The position numbers and the translations under genes are program-made. The notes below the pieces were generated by a model. That model was not told where the DNA came from. It ran no database searches and saw only the letters and a list, made by a program, of their open reading frames with translations. Positions 27,938 to 37,632 of a stretch of 64,000 bases of DNA are shown here, piece by piece. Within the stretch, counting starts at the first letter, position 1; the number at the start of each line of letters is the position of its first letter. This stretch comes from CBDDBH01 sp965225625 (GTDB lineage: Bacteria; Pseudomonadota; Gammaproteobacteria; JADZEE01), in the NCBI GenBank assembly GCA_965225625.1, contig CBDDBH010000017.1, positions 65,592 to 129,591 of the forward strand. The letters run 5' to 3'.

Positions 27938-29998
27938 ATGGCAATACCGACCACCGAACAAAAAATGGCCTGGCTCAAGCCGTCGCCGCCGACTGAGGAA
28001 GAGCTGGCTTGTGTGGCAAAGATAGGGCTTGGCCAGTACGAAATCGGTTTCCAGCGCACCAACGATATTCTTGACGAGGGTATGGAGGTGTTTGTGCGCT
28101 CGTGCCGTAGTGCTATGGGTATCGCCGGCGACTCGTTGGTCGGCATCATGACCGCGGCGGGGGATTTAGTGAACGGCTCTTGCGGCACTTATCTGCACTC
28201 CGTGATTCCACCATTGGTCATTAAATACATCATCCAAAATTATTCGCAAAACCCGGGGATTGCAGACGGCGATCTGTGGTTCGCCAATGACGCCGTGTAT
28301 GGAGGCGTTCACAACCCGGATCAAATGGTCTGTATGCCGGTGTTCTACGAGGGTGAGCTGATCGCCTGGACGGCAGCATTGGTGCACACAACGGAAACGG
28401 GCGCGACCGAGCCCGGTGGTATGCCGGTGTCGGCTCGTGCGCGTTTCGAGGAAGGCATGAACCTACCACCGACGAAGATTGGCACGAATTTCCAATTACA
28501 TGAAGACATCCTGACGATGTTTCAGGCCTTCGGTGTGCGCGCGCCGCAAATGATCACGGTTGATCTCAAAGCGCGCTGCACGACTGCCGATCGAGTCCGA
28601 CGGCGAGTGTTGGAGCTGGTTGAAAAGGAGGGCCTGGATTATTTGAAAGGCTTGTTCCGCAAAATGCTCATCACCGCGGAAGAAGGTGCAGCGCGCAAGC
28701 TTCGCCAATGGCCTGACGGTAAATATCGATGCGTGACCTTCTCTGACGCCGTGGGACTGGAACAGGGATTGATACGCAATTGCTATATGACCATCCACAA
28801 GCACGACGATCGCATGTTAGTCGACTTTACCGGCACTGGCCCGGAGACGGCGTCATCCTACAACGCGCACTCACAGGCCGCGGTCGGTCATTTCTCCAAT
28901 CATGTTTATGAGTACTTATTTCACGATCTGCCGATCAGTAACGCGACTTTTGCACGCATTGATTTCAAATTTCCACCGAACTCCTGCTTGAATCCGGATG
29001 TTCGTGCGGCAACCAGTAATTCGGTGATGGCAGCGACCGGTGTCATGAGTGCGGTCGCGAATTGCGTGGCCAAGGCGATGTTCTGCACGACGGATTGGCG
29101 GCAGGCCGGCGCTTCCATGGGTAATGGCGGTAATGCCTTGGTGCTCGCGGGTCTGTCCCAATGGAACATGCCGTTTGCCGACATGCTGGCATATTCCATT
29201 AACTCCGAAGGCCAGGGCGCACGACCGGAGATGGATGGCATGGATGCATTCGGATTTCCCTGGTGCGTGTTTGGCCGTGCGCCGGACGTGGAGCTCATGG
29301 AAAACGAATTTCCGTTGCTGGTGCCGCTGTCACAGCATTGGCAGGATTCGTGTGGTCATGGCAAGTACCGCGGCGGTGTGGGTACATCTCAGTTGTGGGT
29401 GGCGCACCACGTGCCCGAGGTTTACATGATGGCGATCGCCGACAACAGCAAGATCCAGACACCACAGTCGTTGTTCGGTGGTTATGCACCATGCACGATC
29501 CCGGGGATCAGCATCCGCAAGGCCGATATTTTGGAACAGATGAAAAAGGGCACGAGTACCTTGACTCTCGATACGCCGGGGCTATTACAAGACGACGCCA
29601 TCGGTGGCGACGTGACGACGGAATTCCAGGGACGAAGCGTGCGGCCCTATGATAACGGTGACGTCATAACGTTCGCATTCTCAACCGGCGGTACCGGTTA
29701 TGGTGATCCCATCGAGCGGGATCCTGCCGCGGTCGCCGTCGATATCGAGAAGGGTGTGGTATCCAGCGAAGTTGCCGAACGGATCTATTGCACTGTCATT
29801 GATGCGGAAACCGGGCGCGTCGATCAAGAGGCTACCAAGGTGAGGCGAGCGGATACGATTGCCGCACGCTTGCTGCGTGGCCGAAACTACGACGAGTTCG
29901 AGACGCAGTGGCTGAAACGCAAACCGGCGGACGCCATTCTCAAACATTATGGTAGTTGGCCCGATGCGCAACCGCTGGGCCCGGTGCTGCGACCCTGA
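27938..29998 (+). CDS. Acetophenone/acetone carboxylase HyuB subunit (Apc4-like)
   Basis: 686 residues (about 75 kDa) of the hydantoinase B/oxoprolinase family. Signature stretches are DGDLWFANDAVYGGVHNPDQM, HTTETGATEPGGMPVSARARFEEGM, and near the C-terminus STGGTGYGDPIERDP. In acetone carboxylase the corresponding large subunit binds the metal and carries out the carboxylation of the activated enolate. It lies 27 bp after the Apc3-like gene. Confidence 0.88.
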   Translation: MAIPTTEQKMAWLKPSPPTEEELACVAKIGLGQYEIGFQRTNDILDEGMEVFVRSCRSAMGIAGDSLVGIMTAAGDLVNGSCGTYLHSVIPPLVIKYIIQNYSQNPGIADGDLWFANDAVYGGVHNPDQMVCMPVFYEGELIAWTAALVHTTETGATEPGGMPVSARARFEEGMNLPPTKIGTNFQLHEDILTMFQAFGVRAPQMITVDLKARCTTADRVRRRVLELVEKEGLDYLKGLFRKMLITAEEGAARKLRQWPDGKYRCVTFSDAVGLEQGLIRNCYMTIHKHDDRMLVDFTGTGPETASSYNAHSQAAVGHFSNHVYEYLFHDLPISNATFARIDFKFPPNSCLNPDVRAATSNSVMAATGVMSAVANCVAKAMFCTTDWRQAGASMGNGGNALVLAGLSQWNMPFADMLAYSINSEGQGARPEMDGMDAFGFPWCVFGRAPDVELMENEFPLLVPLSQHWQDSCGHGKYRGGVGTSQLWVAHHVPEVYMMAIADNSKIQTPQSLFGGYAPCTIPGISIRKADILEQMKKGTSTLTLDTPGLLQDDAIGGDVTTEFQGRSVRPYDNGDVITFAFSTGGTGYGDPIERDPAAVAVDIEKGVVSSEVAERIYCTVIDAETGRVDQEATKVRRADTIAARLLRGRNYDEFETQWLKRKPADAILKHYGSWPDAQPLGPVLRP

Positions 29999-30019
29999 GG
30001 CACGTGGGAAGCGAGAGCC

Positions 30020-30880
30020 GTGACGGACAATCCCCGCCGGCGTCTGCGCAGTTTCATCAAACGCAATAAACTTCCCGAAACGCCGTTATTCGTGCCGCTC
30101 GTGTATGCGGCCGCTGCGCAGATAGATGCGGTGGAACGTGGTGGATTTCTTCGTGATCCCACGCAATTGAGCAAGGGACTCAGCGCATTGCATCAAGCGC
30201 TTGAGAGTGACGGGGTCGTGACGTTCAGCGATGCCGGTACCATCGCCCAGGCCCTGGGTGCTCGCGTCGAGGAGGGGGACTATCCACCACGGATCCTGGC
30301 GCACGCAAGCGAAGTATCGATACACGAATCGATTGTCTCATCGGTGCTTGGCCACGTCCGTCTGGCAGCGGGTTTGGAGACTACCGGGCGGCTGCTACAG
30401 ACCCTACACGGTGACCCCATCCTCAGCGTAGTGTTACCCGGGCCGGTGCGTTTGGCCGACGATGCCTATGGCGCTCATTCGACACAGGAACTGGAGGCCA
30501 GCACCCATATCCTGGTGGCCGTGTGTCGCGCCTTCGGTGAGGCCGGCACCCAGCTGTTCGTACTCGAGGAAGCGGCGATCGTGGATACCGCCGCTTGGGA
30601 AACCGCGCTGAGACCTGTCATCAATGTGATCCGCTTCTATCAAGGACTACCCGTTCTCGCCGGCAATCCGCAGACAGCGGCACCGGCGGGTGCTTTGCCC
30701 TGTGTCACGGCAGGTGCCGATTCCGATGCTGCATGCGCGCGTCTGCTCTCCCGCATTCCCGCGCAATGGGGGCAGTCGAATTTGCCGTGCGTGTTACTCA
30801 TCACGGACGGCGAAATCGTTGCAGATGTCGATATCGGGGCGCTACGCAGTGGTTGTGTCAGCGTGCAATATGCGGGTTAG
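30020..30880 (+). CDS. Fifth carboxylase-operon protein (Apc5-position), URO-D-like by eye
   Basis: 286 residues starting with GTG, 21 bp after the HyuB gene. Position and size (about 30 kDa) correspond to Apc5, the loosely bound fifth subunit that is required for acetophenone carboxylase activity. The sequence itself (FLRDPTQLSKGLSALHQALESDGVVTFSDAGTIAQALG) recalls a uroporphyrinogen-decarboxylase-like barrel, but key URO-D residues are not recognisable. It is convergent with the LLM gene, only 2 bp apart. Function assigned by context. Confidence 0.7.
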   Translation: MTDNPRRRLRSFIKRNKLPETPLFVPLVYAAAAQIDAVERGGFLRDPTQLSKGLSALHQALESDGVVTFSDAGTIAQALGARVEEGDYPPRILAHASEVSIHESIVSSVLGHVRLAAGLETTGRLLQTLHGDPILSVVLPGPVRLADDAYGAHSTQELEASTHILVAVCRAFGEAGTQLFVLEEAAIVDTAAWETALRPVINVIRFYQGLPVLAGNPQTAAPAGALPCVTAGADSDAACARLLSRIPAQWGQSNLPCVLLITDGEIVADVDIGALRSGCVSVQYAG

Positions 30881-30882
30881 CG

Positions 30883-31872
30883 TTAAACACGCTCGATGAC
30901 ATCCGCCAGGTAGCCGATCGATTCGACGTTGGGACGCAGGATCTGGATATGGGTGATCCCCATTGTCGCTCTATCGCGGATGTTGGCGATGCATTCCTCG
31001 GGCGTTCCGACAATCACGAACTGCTCCATGATGTCGTCGGTGATGACCTTTGCCAACTGCTTGTGATCGCCCAGGTAATCTTTAAGTGCGGCGTTAATGC
31101 TCGCAGCCCGCTCGGGGTCGATGCCGGCTATTTTCTCGAGTGTCGCCGGCGACTCATCGATCTTTCTGGCAATATGGACCAGCGACAGCGCGCGTGCCCG
31201 TCTCAATGCCTCGTCCCGATCTTCAGACATCGACACAATGATGTTCTTGACAATCTCGACTTTATCGCACTGCCGTCCGGCTAACGCCAGTTCCTCTTTA
31301 TAGGTTTTTATGACGTAGCGATCGAATGCCAGCGGCCCGAGCCCGATGATAAGGCCATCGGCGTGCTGAGCTGCCACGCGAATCATGCGCGGCCCGGCAG
31401 CGGCATGAAATACGGGAATGTGCCCTGCCACAGCGAAGGTCAATCTCGCCGCATGGGTCTTAAAGACTTCTCCGTCGAGGCTGACCGTCTCGCCCGTGTG
31501 CAGGCGCTTGATGATTTCGATGGCTTCGCGGCAACCGGTTGCCGGCCGATCGGCTTTGGTTTCTATATAGTCGAAGGATCGCGGTGAGCCACTGCTAATC
31601 CCCAGAAAGGCCCGGCCGCCGGACAATTCATGAACCGTGGCGATCTGGCTCGCCAGATCCACCGGGTGCCGGATAAAGGGATTGGTGACGTTGCTACCGA
31701 TTTTGACACGACGCGTTTCGCGGGCGAAAGCGCCAAGCATGGGAAAGGGGCTGCGGTCGAAGTAAACGTCATTAATCAGAACGTAGTCGTAGCCATGTTC
31801 GTCCGCCGCTCTGGCGTAGCTGACGAGGGCCTCGACGTCGTCCATTCCATCGACACAGATCCCGAATTCCAC
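30883..31872 (-). CDS. LLM-class flavin-dependent oxidoreductase
   Basis: 329-residue luciferase-like TIM-barrel protein beginning with GTG. Typical parts: RVKIGSNVTNPFIRHPVDLASQIATVHELSGGRAFLGISSGS (flavin/F420-binding beta-strands and loops), AAGPRMIRVAAQHADGLIIG, and the C-terminal IVGTPEECIANIRDRATMGITHIQI. Members use F420 or FMN to reduce or mono-oxygenate small substrates. AAGGA precedes the start. It follows the cupin gene on the same strand (57-bp gap) as a two-gene operon. Cofactor and substrate are not evident. Confidence 0.85.
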   Translation of the reverse strand: MEFGICVDGMDDVEALVSYARAADEHGYDYVLINDVYFDRSPFPMLGAFARETRRVKIGSNVTNPFIRHPVDLASQIATVHELSGGRAFLGISSGSPRSFDYIETKADRPATGCREAIEIIKRLHTGETVSLDGEVFKTHAARLTFAVAGHIPVFHAAAGPRMIRVAAQHADGLIIGLGPLAFDRYVIKTYKEELALAGRQCDKVEIVKNIIVSMSEDRDEALRRARALSLVHIARKIDESPATLEKIAGIDPERAASINAALKDYLGDHKQLAKVITDDIMEQFVIVGTPEECIANIRDRATMGITHIQILRPNVESIGYLADVIERV

Positions 31873-31929
31873 TTTTATTCCTTCATCGGGCAGGCCTATG
31901 GGCGCGAGGGTTGCTGCCTGACTGCCTGT

Positions 31930-32385
31930 TCACACCGTTGTCGATTCCTCGGATACGTCGCGCCGTTCGTCCAAATCGAAGCGTTCCTTGTAGATGGGGC
32001 GCGCTGCAGTATTCGGGCCCGGATACTGACAAAAAACGATGGTCACACCGGTTTCGGTCTTGAGTTCACGCTCTACGTGGGGATCGGGGTGGAAAACGAA
32101 GGATCCTGCAACCACTTTTTCACCGTTCACCGTGCACTCGCCGTCAAGGACGTACCAAAACTGGGCGAAATCGTGCGCGTGATCAGGAAACCAGCCGCCA
32201 GCTTCGAACCGGGTGATGCCGCATAATGGCTCGGTCGGATCGTCTTCGCTGGGATGGAAAGCGACTTTGCCCCATTCTCCGGGCCACCGGATTTTCTTCC
32301 ATTCCAGTTCATCGAGGTGCACAACTTTGTGAGGCTTGCGCTCGTGCGCCAGTTCACTAGCGGTTTTTTCCTGAGCGTCGGTCAT
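31930..32385 (-). CDS. Cupin-domain protein
   Basis: 151-residue single-domain cupin. The metal-site motif 1 is visible as GGWFPDHAHDFAQFWYVLDGECTVNG (His-x-His with a downstream Glu-like position) and motif 2 as AGSFVFHPDPHVERELKTE. ATG 32385 follows GAGGA; the longer frame upstream is not protein-like. It may be a small-molecule dioxygenase or isomerase, or a ligand sensor. It is divergent from the amidohydrolase gene and cotranscribed with the LLM gene. Confidence 0.82.
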   Translation of the reverse strand: MTDAQEKTASELAHERKPHKVVHLDELEWKKIRWPGEWGKVAFHPSEDDPTEPLCGITRFEAGGWFPDHAHDFAQFWYVLDGECTVNGEKVVAGSFVFHPDPHVERELKTETGVTIVFCQYPGPNTAARPIYKERFDLDERRDVSEESTTV

Positions 32386-32589
32386 CGTTTTGTCCTCGGT
32401 AATTCCGCGCTTTTCGAGTATGCGCCGACAAAAGGGGCCGGGCAAACGATGCTCAAATGAGAAACAACGCGCGCAGCGGATCAAGACGCGCCGTTCAGGC
32501 GACGCCTACGTTTTTGACATTGGCTCGGCAGGGCGTTAGAAGTACTTAATAAGCGAGCGCGAACGCCCACACCCAAAAAGGAGAGGCCG

Positions 32590-33732
32590 ATGACAATGAT
32601 TATTGACGCCGATGCTCATATCGTGGAACCACAGGCAGTTTGGCAGGATTATGCGGACCCGGATCTTCACAATCCTATATCTCAGGATATTCTAAGCGGG
32701 CTCGATAACGACAGTTGGGAACAGGTTATTTCCGATGCCGATGGGCGCGACTGGATTCAGATCAATACTTTTAATCCAAAGTCGATTGCCCCGATGTGCA
32801 TCCCGGGCGGCCTGAGCGATGCCGAACGGGCTCACACCTTGACGTGGGATGATCTGCGGCCAGCGAGTTACGATCCGCACGTACGCATCGAAGAGATGGA
32901 CGCGGTAGGCGTTGACGTATCGATGCTCTACCCTTCGCTGGGTTTATATTTTGGTAGCATTACCGATCCCGCGCTTGCTGCCGCAGCTTGCCGCGGTTAC
33001 AACGACTGGATGGCGGACTTCTGCCAACCGTATCCTGGCAGACTGTACAACGTTGCGCCTGTTCCTCTTCAGGGTGTTGATGAAGCGGTAATAGAGATGC
33101 GTCGCGTCGTAAAGGACCTTGGCGTGAAAGCCGTTACCATTCGCCCCAATCCCTATAATAATCGTCAGTTGTGCGACCCGGCGTACGGGCCATTCTGGGC
33201 CGAGGCCCAGGAGCTGGACTGTACGGTTGCCCTGCATAGTTCGGTAACCGGAGACATGCCCACCGTTGGGTTTGATCGCTACCGGGATTTCTTTCGGCGC
33301 ATGGTGATAGCCCATCCGTTTGAGCAGCAGATGGCGTGCATGGATCTGATTTGCGGTGGCGTACTCGAGCAGTACCCCCGCTTGCGAGTGGCCATCGTGG
33401 AGACTGGCGCTGGCTGGCTTCCCTATTGGTTGGCTCGCCTGGATGAGTTTCACAGCAAGCTTGGCCGGATGCTGCCGCCGCTGTCGCTGAAACCGAGCGA
33501 ATATTTCCATCGGCAATGCTTTCTGGCGTGTGAACCGGATGATGTCGTGTTGAAATCAGTGGAGGCCCTGGGTATCGAGGATGTGCTGATGTGGGCCTCA
33601 GATTATCCGCACTTCGACTGCGGGGGCCCCAGGATCGTTGAAGAATTACGCGAGAGCTGTGAAGGTCTGCCGGCAAGCGTGCAAGGGAAAGTCTTGGGCG
33701 ACAACGCAGCACGGTGCTATGGGCTGAATTGA
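32590..33732 (+). CDS. Amidohydrolase-family protein (amidohydrolase 2 / ACMSD-like)
   Basis: 380-residue metal-dependent TIM barrel. Motifs: N-terminal DADAHIVEP (D-x-H metal ligands), AVTIRPNPYNNRQLCDPAYGPFW, LHSSVTGDMP, HPFEQQMACMDLICGGVLEQYP, and the terminal metal Asp in LMWASDYPHFD. This group includes decarboxylases and hydrolases of aromatic catabolism. AGGAGAG sits just ahead of the ATG. It could process a carboxylated product of the adjacent carboxylase operon, but that link is inference. Confidence 0.86.
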   Translation: MTMIIDADAHIVEPQAVWQDYADPDLHNPISQDILSGLDNDSWEQVISDADGRDWIQINTFNPKSIAPMCIPGGLSDAERAHTLTWDDLRPASYDPHVRIEEMDAVGVDVSMLYPSLGLYFGSITDPALAAAACRGYNDWMADFCQPYPGRLYNVAPVPLQGVDEAVIEMRRVVKDLGVKAVTIRPNPYNNRQLCDPAYGPFWAEAQELDCTVALHSSVTGDMPTVGFDRYRDFFRRMVIAHPFEQQMACMDLICGGVLEQYPRLRVAIVETGAGWLPYWLARLDEFHSKLGRMLPPLSLKPSEYFHRQCFLACEPDDVVLKSVEALGIEDVLMWASDYPHFDCGGPRIVEELRESCEGLPASVQGKVLGDNAARCYGLN

Positions 33733-33757
33733 GCTGTTACAGCTTCAATCCACCCGG

Positions 33758-35101
33758 TCACATGAGAAACAATAAACCGGCCGAGAATACGAAGCCGGTG
33801 ACCAGGCAGATCACGCAGGTGTAGCCCATGATTTGGCGCAGACTCAACCCGGCGATGGCGAGCAGCGGTATTGCCCAGAACGGCTGCACCATGTTGGTCC
33901 ATTGATCGCCGTAGGCAATGGCAAGCACGATATCGGCAGGATCGACCCCCATCGTCTGCGCGGCCTCGATGAAAATTGGCCCTTGCACGACCCATTGACC
34001 GCCGCCGGACGGCACGAATATGTTGACCAGACCGCCGCTCAGGAACGCCATCAACGGCAGCGTCTCGGTCGATGCCACTGAGGCAAACCAGCCGGATATT
34101 ATGGTGCCCAATCCCGAACTCTTAATGATCCCCATAATCCCCGCGTAGAACGGGAACTGGATCAGGATCGGCGCGACCGTCTTGCTAGCATTGAGAATGA
34201 GGCGCATGTAGTGCACGGCCGAGCGCGCCAGGATCAATCCGGCACATACGAACGTCCAGATTACGACGTTAAGGTTCAGATCGAATCCTGTGGTACTGAA
34301 CCAACGCACGAGATAGAGCACAAACAACAGCGCGATACTCAGGCTCAAGGCCCGTGATGACTCCAGCCGCAGGGCGAGTGTCAGCGGACGCTCCGCAGCG
34401 GCTGGAGGCTCAGCCTCATTCGGATCCTCGGTCCCCTTCAATTCGATGATTTCGTCATCTGCAGGATGCATGAGCGGGCAGACGAGGGTGATCACTGCGA
34501 GCGTGGCCAGCGCAAGCACTATGTTGGTGGCAGTGAAAATGGTCTCGGTGACCGGGATAATGCCAATCTCGGCTTCGAGCGGATGACCGGCAGTCGCGAC
34601 GAACAACGGCGCCGATCCCGAATAACCCATGTGCCAGACGACGTTACCTGCGTAAGCCGAGGCGACCAGCAGCGGATAATGGATTCTCAGACCTCGCAGC
34701 ATCGCCCGCTGCGCCACCTGTCGCGCCAGGATTGCGCCGACCACCAGACCGAGCGAGCCGGACACCAGGTTAGCCAGGCCGGCTATCGAAACCACCAGCG
34801 TGTAGGCTTGATAAGCAGATCGCGGCGTATCGCCGAGCCGGTTCAATAGTGCGCGCACGACGTCGGTATGCGCCAGTGCGTGGGCGACGATCATAGTCAG
34901 GCAGATCTGATTGGTGAATGCCAGCAGGGCCGGCAGACCGCTGCCCCACGCATCGAGCGATTCACCTAAGGTGGTCGGTGTCAGCAGCAAGGCCATCACC
35001 AAGGTTACGTAGGTCAGCAGGATCGCGAAGATGAAGGGATCTGGATAGTAGCGCTCGACGAAAACGACGAAGGGTCGTGCAAGGACCTGGAATACGCGCA
35101 T
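33758..35101 (-). CDS. AtoE-type short-chain fatty acid transporter
   Basis: 447-residue polytopic membrane protein (about 10-12 helices). The family-typical N-terminus FVVFVERYYPDPFIFAILLTYVTL, the AHALAHT and SAYAGNVVWHMGYSGSAPL stretches, and FVPSGGGQWVVQGPIFIEAAQ with YGDQWTNMVQPFWAIPLL near the C-terminus identify it. The family takes up short-chain fatty acids or related carboxylates. It is convergent with the amidohydrolase gene with a small hairpin (AGCTG-TTA-CAGCT, 33732-33744) at the junction that may act in termination. Confidence 0.9.
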   Translation of the reverse strand: MRVFQVLARPFVVFVERYYPDPFIFAILLTYVTLVMALLLTPTTLGESLDAWGSGLPALLAFTNQICLTMIVAHALAHTDVVRALLNRLGDTPRSAYQAYTLVVSIAGLANLVSGSLGLVVGAILARQVAQRAMLRGLRIHYPLLVASAYAGNVVWHMGYSGSAPLFVATAGHPLEAEIGIIPVTETIFTATNIVLALATLAVITLVCPLMHPADDEIIELKGTEDPNEAEPPAAAERPLTLALRLESSRALSLSIALLFVLYLVRWFSTTGFDLNLNVVIWTFVCAGLILARSAVHYMRLILNASKTVAPILIQFPFYAGIMGIIKSSGLGTIISGWFASVASTETLPLMAFLSGGLVNIFVPSGGGQWVVQGPIFIEAAQTMGVDPADIVLAIAYGDQWTNMVQPFWAIPLLAIAGLSLRQIMGYTCVICLVTGFVFSAGLLFLM

Positions 35102-35303
35102 TGATACCTCCCGGATCGATCGTTGTTTTTAGCAGCTCAGACTATCGCTGGGCTTTTGCGGTTGCAGGGCTCAGCTCTTTCGCCTCCGGCATGTAGAGTG
35201 TCGTCCGTAACCGAAACCGCATGTATTGGAATGATGCCAAAGGCAGCAAACAACTAGCAACGACTAAAAAAAGTAGAATGTCGGTTTTTGCCGAATACGA
35301 TGC

Positions 35304-36677
35304 ATGGATGAGAATGCACTAGCAGCCCGCGAGAGCGGTTTGCAACCGGGTTTGAGCAAACGCCAGATCGTCATGATCGGTCTCGGCGGAGCGATTGGCA
35401 CCGGTCTTTTCATGGGCTCCGGCATCGCCATTGGTTACGCTGGCCCGGCCGTCTTAATCAGTTATCTGATCGCGGCCGTCGTCGCCGTGATCATGGTGTT
35501 CAGCCTTTCAGAAATGGCCGTCGTTCATCCGACCGCCGGCTCCTTTGGCACCTACGCCGAGATGTATCTTGGCCCCTGGATGGGTTTCCTCGTGCGTTAC
35601 ACCTATTGGATGGCGCAAGTCATTGCCATCGGTGGCGAAGCGGTCGCGGGTGGTCTTTACATGACCTACTGGTTTCCTGGATCTCCTGTGTGGCTCTGGT
35701 CCATCGGCTTTGCCTTGTCGCTTATCTATGTAAATTCACGCTCGGTGACAAATTTCGGCAGTTTCGAATATTGGTTTGCGCTGATAAAAGTTGTCGCTAT
35801 CGTTATTTTCATCATCTTTGGTGTGGTTCATATCTTTGGTCTTGGTGTAGAGCCGGTCGGATTTGCCAATCTGACAGAGCTTGAGGGTGGATTCATGCCG
35901 CATGGCGTTGACGGTGTCTGGATGGCCGTCATCATGGCAATTTTTTCGTTTTACGGGATCGAGGTCATCGCCGTGACGTCCGGCGAAGCTAAGGATCCGG
36001 TAACCGCCATTCCCGCCGCGCTGCGTACCATGGTCTTGCGCTTGCTCTTATTCTACGTTTTGGCGCTGACCATCATGGTGACCTTTATCCCGTGGACCGA
36101 GATAGGCGCGCACGTGGTGACGGAGAGCCCGTTCGTCAAACTATTCGATCATGTGGGCATCAGGTACGCAGCGGGGATCATGAATTTCGTGGTCCTCACG
36201 GCAGCGTTATCCAGCATGAATACCAATATTTATCTTACTTCCCGAATGTTGTTTTCGCTTTCTCGAGGTCGCTATGCGCCGCAATTCCTGGGTCGGCTGA
36301 GCGCCAATGGCACCCCAGTATTCGCGACCATCGTCTCGGGCGTCTGCATTCTGCTTGCGGCTTCAATCTCAAAATTGACACCGTTTGCTTATAATTACCT
36401 GTTTGGCATTGCGCTATTCGGTGGACTGAGCGTTTGGATGATTATTTTGTTCAGTCACTTGAGTTTTAGACGCCGGCATAAAGCGAGCGATCTGCCGGTG
36501 CGGATGCCGCTGTTTCCGTACATGCAGATCCTGGGTATTGTGCTTCTGGCCGCTATCTTGATTACCATGGGACTGGACACGGAATTCTGGAACATCTCGT
36601 GGATCGTTGGCGTTCCGTGGATGATATGCGTTTCGTGTGCCTATCTTATTTGGAAGCGGTTTAATTCGTCGCCGTGA
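35304..36677 (+). CDS. Amino acid permease (APC superfamily, AAT family)
   Basis: 457-residue transporter with 12 predicted helices. The N-terminal KRQIVMIGLGGAIGTGLFMGSGIAI is the APC substrate-binding unwound helix 1 signature. AVVHPTAGSFGTYAEMYLGPWMGF, FSFYGIEVIAVTSGEAKDP and SSMNTNIYLTSRMLFSLSRGRYAP are the family's conserved segments, closest in style to GABA or aromatic/proline permeases. Start ATG 35304. Probably imports an amino acid or amine for the flanking catabolic genes. Confidence 0.9.
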   Translation: MDENALAARESGLQPGLSKRQIVMIGLGGAIGTGLFMGSGIAIGYAGPAVLISYLIAAVVAVIMVFSLSEMAVVHPTAGSFGTYAEMYLGPWMGFLVRYTYWMAQVIAIGGEAVAGGLYMTYWFPGSPVWLWSIGFALSLIYVNSRSVTNFGSFEYWFALIKVVAIVIFIIFGVVHIFGLGVEPVGFANLTELEGGFMPHGVDGVWMAVIMAIFSFYGIEVIAVTSGEAKDPVTAIPAALRTMVLRLLLFYVLALTIMVTFIPWTEIGAHVVTESPFVKLFDHVGIRYAAGIMNFVVLTAALSSMNTNIYLTSRMLFSLSRGRYAPQFLGRLSANGTPVFATIVSGVCILLAASISKLTPFAYNYLFGIALFGGLSVWMIILFSHLSFRRRHKASDLPVRMPLFPYMQILGIVLLAAILITMGLDTEFWNISWIVGVPWMICVSCAYLIWKRFNSSP

Positions 36678-36712
36678 GGTTGCGGCTAAATTTATAGTGA
36701 GTGAGAAGAATA

Positions 36713-37549
36713 ATGGCTGAACTAACGCAGGAAAATACCAGCCGTTTCATCCAGGCGGGTGAGTATCGTTTGCATTACAACGAAGCAGGTAGCGGTGCGC
36801 CCTTGATTTTCTTACACGGGTCGGGCCCCGGCGCGACGAGTTGGAGCAATTTCGTTCAAAACTTCGGTTTTTTTACTGAGCATTATCATGTTTATCTGGT
36901 CGATCAGCCGGGTTATGGAGAATCAGATACCGTTTTGATCGGTGCCGATACGACACGGCCTCAAGTGAACTCAAGCGCGGTAAGCGACTTTATGGATGCG
37001 TTGGGGTTGGAAAAGGCAAGTATGGTTGGCAATTCGATGGGAGGATCTACGGTGCTGAGTCTCGCCGTGGATCATCCGGACAAGATCGACAAGATAATTC
37101 TGATGGGCTCGGGTGGGGCAGGTGCGTTCATGTTTACGCCAATGCCCACCGAAGGATTGAAATTGCGTGATGCGTCGTTCCAGCAGCCGTCGATCGACAG
37201 CATTCGCGCATTTATCGAAGTGATGGTTTACGACGCCTCGTTTCTGACCGATGAATTACTGCAACAGCGGTATGACTCAATGATGGTGAATCCCAAGCAC
37301 ATCGACAATTTCAACAATTCGAACGCGGCGCAGCGCGCTATGGCGGCGCAACTTCCATCGATTAAAGCGCAGACTCTGCTGATCCATGGCCGCAACGATC
37401 GGGTAGTGCCTTACGAATCGAGTCTGCGATTGTTAGCTGCGATACCCAATTCACGTTTGCATCTTTTTAACCAATGTGGCCATTGGACCCAGTATGAGAA
37501 AGCGGCCGAATTCAATCGTCTGGTGCTCGATTTCCTTCAGCACGATTGA
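36713..37549 (+). CDS. Alpha/beta hydrolase, meta-cleavage product hydrolase type
   Basis: 278 residues. Closely follows the BphD/MhpC/XylF pattern: oxyanion motif FLHGSGPGATSWSNF, nucleophile elbow GNSMGGSTVLSLA, acid in IHGRNDRVVPYESSL, base in FNQCGHWTQYEKAAEFN. That family hydrolyses C-C bonds of ring meta-cleavage products in aromatic catabolism. No extradiol dioxygenase is present in the window, so the partner lies elsewhere or the substrate differs. ATG 36713 follows GAGAAG; the upstream ATG at 36701 is less well placed. Confidence 0.88.
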   Translation: MAELTQENTSRFIQAGEYRLHYNEAGSGAPLIFLHGSGPGATSWSNFVQNFGFFTEHYHVYLVDQPGYGESDTVLIGADTTRPQVNSSAVSDFMDALGLEKASMVGNSMGGSTVLSLAVDHPDKIDKIILMGSGGAGAFMFTPMPTEGLKLRDASFQQPSIDSIRAFIEVMVYDASFLTDELLQQRYDSMMVNPKHIDNFNNSNAAQRAMAAQLPSIKAQTLLIHGRNDRVVPYESSLRLLAAIPNSRLHLFNQCGHWTQYEKAAEFNRLVLDFLQHD

Positions 37550-37588
37550 ATTTTGATTGTGCGGGCATCAGAAGGACACCGTTCTTAA

Positions 37589-37626
37589 AAATGTGTATCT
37601 GACCCCAGTTTTTGACCCCAGTTTTT
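37589..37626 (+). repeat. Left arm of a 19-bp inverted repeat plus a 13-bp tandem duplication
   Basis: Bases 37589-37607 (AAATGTGTATCTGACCCCA) are the exact reverse complement of 39841-39859. Overlapping it, GACCCCAGTTTTT is duplicated in tandem at 37601-37613 and 37614-37626. The wording resembles REP-type palindromes mobilised by RAYT transposases. Confidence 0.75.
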
Positions 37627-37632
37627 GCGTCG

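Noticed and set aside
30595..31284. Plus-strand 229-codon open frame
   Set aside because: Crosses the Apc5-like end and is antisense to the LLM gene; both have better support.
33732..33744. Rho-independent terminator between the amidohydrolase and AtoE-type genes
   Set aside because: The AGCTG/CAGCT stem is only 5 bp with a 3-nt loop and no U-run follows; kept only as a comment.
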